Shown here: piece after piece, positions 62,019 to 64,000 of the stretch
Position numbering within the stretch: position 1 is the first letter of the stretch
How the letters are laid out: every line of letters begins with the position of its first letter
From: Peredibacter sp045999315
GTDB lineage: Bacteria; Bdellovibrionota; Bacteriovoracia; Bacteriovoracales; Bacteriovoracaceae
Direction: 5' to 3'
Length of the DNA stretch: 64,000 nucleotides
Assembly (NCBI RefSeq): GCF_045999315.1
Contig: NZ_CP174607.1
Coordinates: 1,674,001-1,738,000 of the forward strand
Notes under the pieces: model-generated
The model's database searches: none
Seen by the model: only the letters and a program-made list of their open reading frames with translations
What the model was told of the DNA's origin: nothing
Program-made: the position numbers and the translations under genes

Positions 62019-62488
62019 TCAGGATCCATCTGAGACTGCATATAATTCTGAACGCCAACGGCCTTAATAAGGTCACGTTGAGTTTCAAGCCAGTCAATGT
62101 GATGTTCTTCTGACTTAAGGATGGAAAGGAAAAGATCACGAGTAGCGTAGTCGTGTTCAGACTCAGCTTGCTGGATACATTTTTTTAGATGAGGAACTGC
62201 TTCATACTCAACTTCAAGGTCAGCATTGATCACTTCAACAATGTCAGTACCAACACGAAGTTTATTAAGCTTTTGAAGGTTAGGAAGACCTTCTAAGAAT
62301 AGAATACGCTTGATCACCATATCAGCGTGCTTCATTTCATCAATTGAGGCCGCATATTCTAGTTTTCCAATTCTCTCGAGGCCCCAGTTCTGAAGCATAC
62401 GAGCATGTAGGAAATATTGGTTAATGGCCGTTAGTTCTTTCGTAAGAACCGAATTAAGAGCGTCAATAATTGCAGGAGAACCTTTCAT
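62000..62488 (-). CDS. bfr: Bacterioferritin
   Basis: The 162-residue product starts at ATG 62488 with GAGGTGA upstream; a GTG 6 bases earlier is less likely. The di-iron ferroxidase ligands are visible as ELTAINQYFLHARM (Glu), DEMKHADMVIKRILFLEGLPNL (Glu, His and the haem-binding Met) and SILKSEEHHIDWLETQ (Glu, His). Bacterioferritin forms a 24-subunit shell with haem between pairs of subunits and stores iron as ferric mineral. The gene lies 73 bases downstream of the ferredoxin bfd, its partner in releasing iron, and ends at a terminator. Confidence 0.95.
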   Translation of the reverse strand: MKGSPAIIDALNSVLTKELTAINQYFLHARMLQNWGLERIGKLEYAASIDEMKHADMVIKRILFLEGLPNLQKLNKLRVGTDIVEVINADLEVEYEAVPHLKKCIQQAESEHDYATRDLFLSILKSEEHHIDWLETQRDLIKAVGVQNYMQSQMDPDKGAED

Positions 62489-62561
62489 AATCACCTCGAA
62501 GAGTTGTAATTAATTTCATTGTAGAAGAGGTGATTTGAAGAATCAAAAAAGTTCAACAGAC

Positions 62562-62768
62562 CTAAGCTTTGTTTGAACTATCCTTCATTTCGTAGGGTGA
62601 TTTAGCGCTGTGTTCGAGTAGGGTAGTAACAGCATCTTCAACGCAGGTTCCGCAGTCAGATCCAACGCCGAGGGCCTTCAAAATGTCTTTGGGATTATTT
62701 GAGTTCCGAGACGTAATTGCGTCTTGGATTTGCTTTTCAGTGATGCCTTTACAGATACAAACGTACAT
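62562..62768 (-). CDS. bfd: Bacterioferritin-associated ferredoxin
   Basis: The 68-residue product has the BFD-like [2Fe-2S] pattern: MYVCICKG at the N-terminus and GVGSDCGTCVEDA later, giving four Cys in the CxC...CxxC arrangement. Bfd passes electrons to bacterioferritin to reduce and release stored iron. Its position just upstream of bfr, on the same strand, agrees with this. AGGAAGG precedes the ATG and a sigma-70-type promoter lies at 62795-62823. Confidence 0.93.
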   Translation of the reverse strand: MYVCICKGITEKQIQDAITSRNSNNPKDILKALGVGSDCGTCVEDAVTTLLEHSAKSPYEMKDSSNKA

Positions 62769-62794
62769 AATGCGTGCGCCTTCCTATTGACCGC

Positions 62795-62823
62795 AGTATA
62801 CACATGTTCGGCATATCTAACAA
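62795..62823 (-). promoter_or_regulatory. Sigma-70-type promoter for bfd-bfr
   Basis: On the minus strand TTGTTA (62818-62823) and TATACT (62795-62800) are exactly 17 bases apart, 27 bases before the bfd ATG. The AT-rich sequence upstream could hold a metal-responsive operator, but no clear Fur box is seen. Confidence 0.65.
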
Positions 62824-62875
62824 TTGTATTAGCAAATATTTATTCGTTTGATTGTTTAAACGTGATTTCGCAGGG

Positions 62876-63388
62876 TTACTGCTCAGACCGAAGCCTTTCA
62901 ATCAGGCGGAACATGCCTAGCGTGGACATAGACCACTTAAGTTTATCGGTCAGGATGGCCTCATGGAGCTCATCCAGGGTGAATTCCTTAAGCCCCATAA
63001 TGGTGTCCTCGCCATCTGGATTAGGAAGCTTAGAGTGGATCAAATTTCGTGCAATAAAGAAGTGCTGAGCGTGATTAATCGTACCCGAACCATGGAGGGT
63101 CATGAGTGGTTCAAGAACACCGGCCTTGTAACCAATCTCTTCCTGCATTTCACGTTGAGCGTTCTCTTCAGGAGTGCCTTTATCGTGCTCAAGAATTCCT
63201 GAGACGGGCTTAATTCTGAATGGTGGATTTTCGTGAGGTCGTTTTTCTTCCACTAAAATGATTTTGCCATCATTTGTAATAGGGAAAACGATCACGCCGT
63301 GTGGGAAGTAGGCCCGCTCCCAAACGATGCCGTTGATTTTCTCTTCGGTAACTCGAATGATCTGACCTTTATAAACTTCTTTTTCCAT
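62876..63388 (-). CDS. Nudix hydrolase, ADP-ribose pyrophosphatase-like
   Basis: The 170-residue product has a complete Nudix box at about residues 64-87, GILEHDKGTPEENAQ followed by REMQEEIGY, with the REMQEE core binding magnesium. The N-terminal part (RVTEEKINGIVWERAYFPHGVIVFPI) and the length are those of the ADP-sugar or ADP-ribose pyrophosphatase group, which remove toxic nucleotide diphosphates. Substrate is not certain from sequence. The gene overlaps the upstream hydrolase by 20 bases, so the two are co-expressed. Confidence 0.9.
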   Translation of the reverse strand: MEKEVYKGQIIRVTEEKINGIVWERAYFPHGVIVFPITNDGKIILVEEKRPHENPPFRIKPVSGILEHDKGTPEENAQREMQEEIGYKAGVLEPLMTLHGSGTINHAQHFFIARNLIHSKLPNPDGEDTIMGLKEFTLDELHEAILTDKLKWSMSTLGMFRLIERLRSEQ

Positions 63389-63992
63389 ACTTCTCCAGGA
63401 GTGTTTCTACTGCTTTGCCGATTGAGGAATTAATTTCGTGTGCAGCATCTTCCACTTCGTTCCAACCAACATGAACGTCAATTTGTTTTAATTTTTCAAT
63501 TTCGCTTAAAGCGCTTTTCGCTGTCACGATCTCATCTTTCATTCCGTGAATCGCTTCCATCGGAAAAGGAAGTGGTTCATGAATAAGAGTGGTTCTAAAT
63601 TCACAACTAAGACCAATCACTAGTTCAGTTTCTTTGATTTCTTTTCCAACTAGGGGAGCAAGATATCCACCCTGAGAAAATCCAATAATGGTAAGTGGAA
63701 GTTTCTTAGGATTCTCCATTTCAAGTAGGTCACGAAGCCAAAACTTGGCGAGGTCTTGGTTCAAAAAATACTTCTGCTCAAACTTATCATAAAAGTACCA
63801 AGAGTGACCGTAACTCATGCGTCCTTCCTTCACCCTCGGGAGGGGAAAGGGACCATTTGGCGCGATGACCAGAGAGTTCTGAGGCAAATAGGGAAGTAAC
63901 TTACGGAAAATACGCTTCCCTCGCTCCTGAAGTCCGTGCAAGAGCAGAAAAACCTGGGTTGGATTTTCCACTCTTCTAACTACTCCGTCCAT
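63369..63992 (-). CDS. Alpha/beta hydrolase, carboxylesterase/phospholipase type
   Basis: The 207-residue product has the oxyanion segment FLLLHGLQERGKR, the nucleophile elbow GFSQGG (Ser), AIHGMKDEIV (candidate Asp) and EDAAHEINSS (catalytic His), the triad of small serine esterases. The length fits the carboxylesterase/phospholipase family. No signal peptide is seen, so it should act in the cytoplasm. The ATG at 63992 is the first available, but only 8 bases of upstream sequence remain, so a longer N-terminus outside the window cannot be excluded. It overlaps the Nudix gene by 20 bases. Confidence 0.85.
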   Translation of the reverse strand: MDGVVRRVENPTQVFLLLHGLQERGKRIFRKLLPYLPQNSLVIAPNGPFPLPRVKEGRMSYGHSWYFYDKFEQKYFLNQDLAKFWLRDLLEMENPKKLPLTIIGFSQGGYLAPLVGKEIKETELVIGLSCEFRTTLIHEPLPFPMEAIHGMKDEIVTAKSALSEIEKLKQIDVHVGWNEVEDAAHEINSSIGKAVETLLEKYGKRSL

Positions 63993-64000
63993 CTGGGCGA

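Overview
The window looks like the chromosome of a predatory bacterium of the Bdellovibrionota, closest in style to the Bacteriovorax/Peredibacter group. This is inferred from gene content: many secreted proteins of unknown family, a run of phage-fibre-like surface proteins, flagellar sigma-28 style promoters in front of them, and GC that by eye is in the low-to-mid 40s percent. No rRNA, tRNA, CRISPR array, insertion sequence, capsid or terminase gene was seen.

Layout. 1-5150: the tail of an unknown gene; a secreted protein joining an HELTH zinc-protease motif to a DUF4105-like domain; three tandem paralogues of a small secreted protein; a possible structured RNA; two small hypothetical genes. 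5235-8167: a 961-residue secreted protein behind a sigma-28-like promoter. 8203-13024 (mostly minus strand): a 29-residue membrane peptide, a small acidic protein, lexA with a striking operator, a radical SAM/SPASM enzyme, secreted proteins, greB and a wax-synthase-like membrane protein. 13179-18598 (plus): a small protein, then an operon of a secreted protein, FAD oxidoreductase, peptide-binding lipoprotein-like SBP and aldehyde dehydrogenase. 18950-21990: the conserved trio retropepsin-like protease, inactive transglutaminase/7TM protein and ATP-grasp ligase.

22094-60079 is the heart of the window: about 38 kb, all on the plus strand, holding a low-complexity secreted protein, seven long fibres with the same N-terminal domain, a four-unit fibrinogen-like secreted lectin candidate, a BspA-like 25-residue repeat protein and a fibre anchored as a lipoprotein. 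The fibres share interchangeable shaft modules but end in different tips: four S74 endosialidase-type chaperones, a phage tail-collar domain, a C1q-like domain and two other ends; one carries an internal LCCL domain. At least six of these units are preceded by TAAA-N15/16-nCCGATAA, the sigma-28 (FliA) pattern. The best reading is a combinatorial set of surface adhesins made in the motile attack phase, comparable with the mosaic adhesive trimer (MAT) fibres reported in Bdellovibrio bacteriovorus.

60076-63992 (minus strand) is housekeeping: a tRNA-dihydrouridine synthase, a DUF4149-like membrane protein, YjbQ, bacterioferritin, its [2Fe-2S] ferredoxin, a Nudix hydrolase and an alpha/beta hydrolase.
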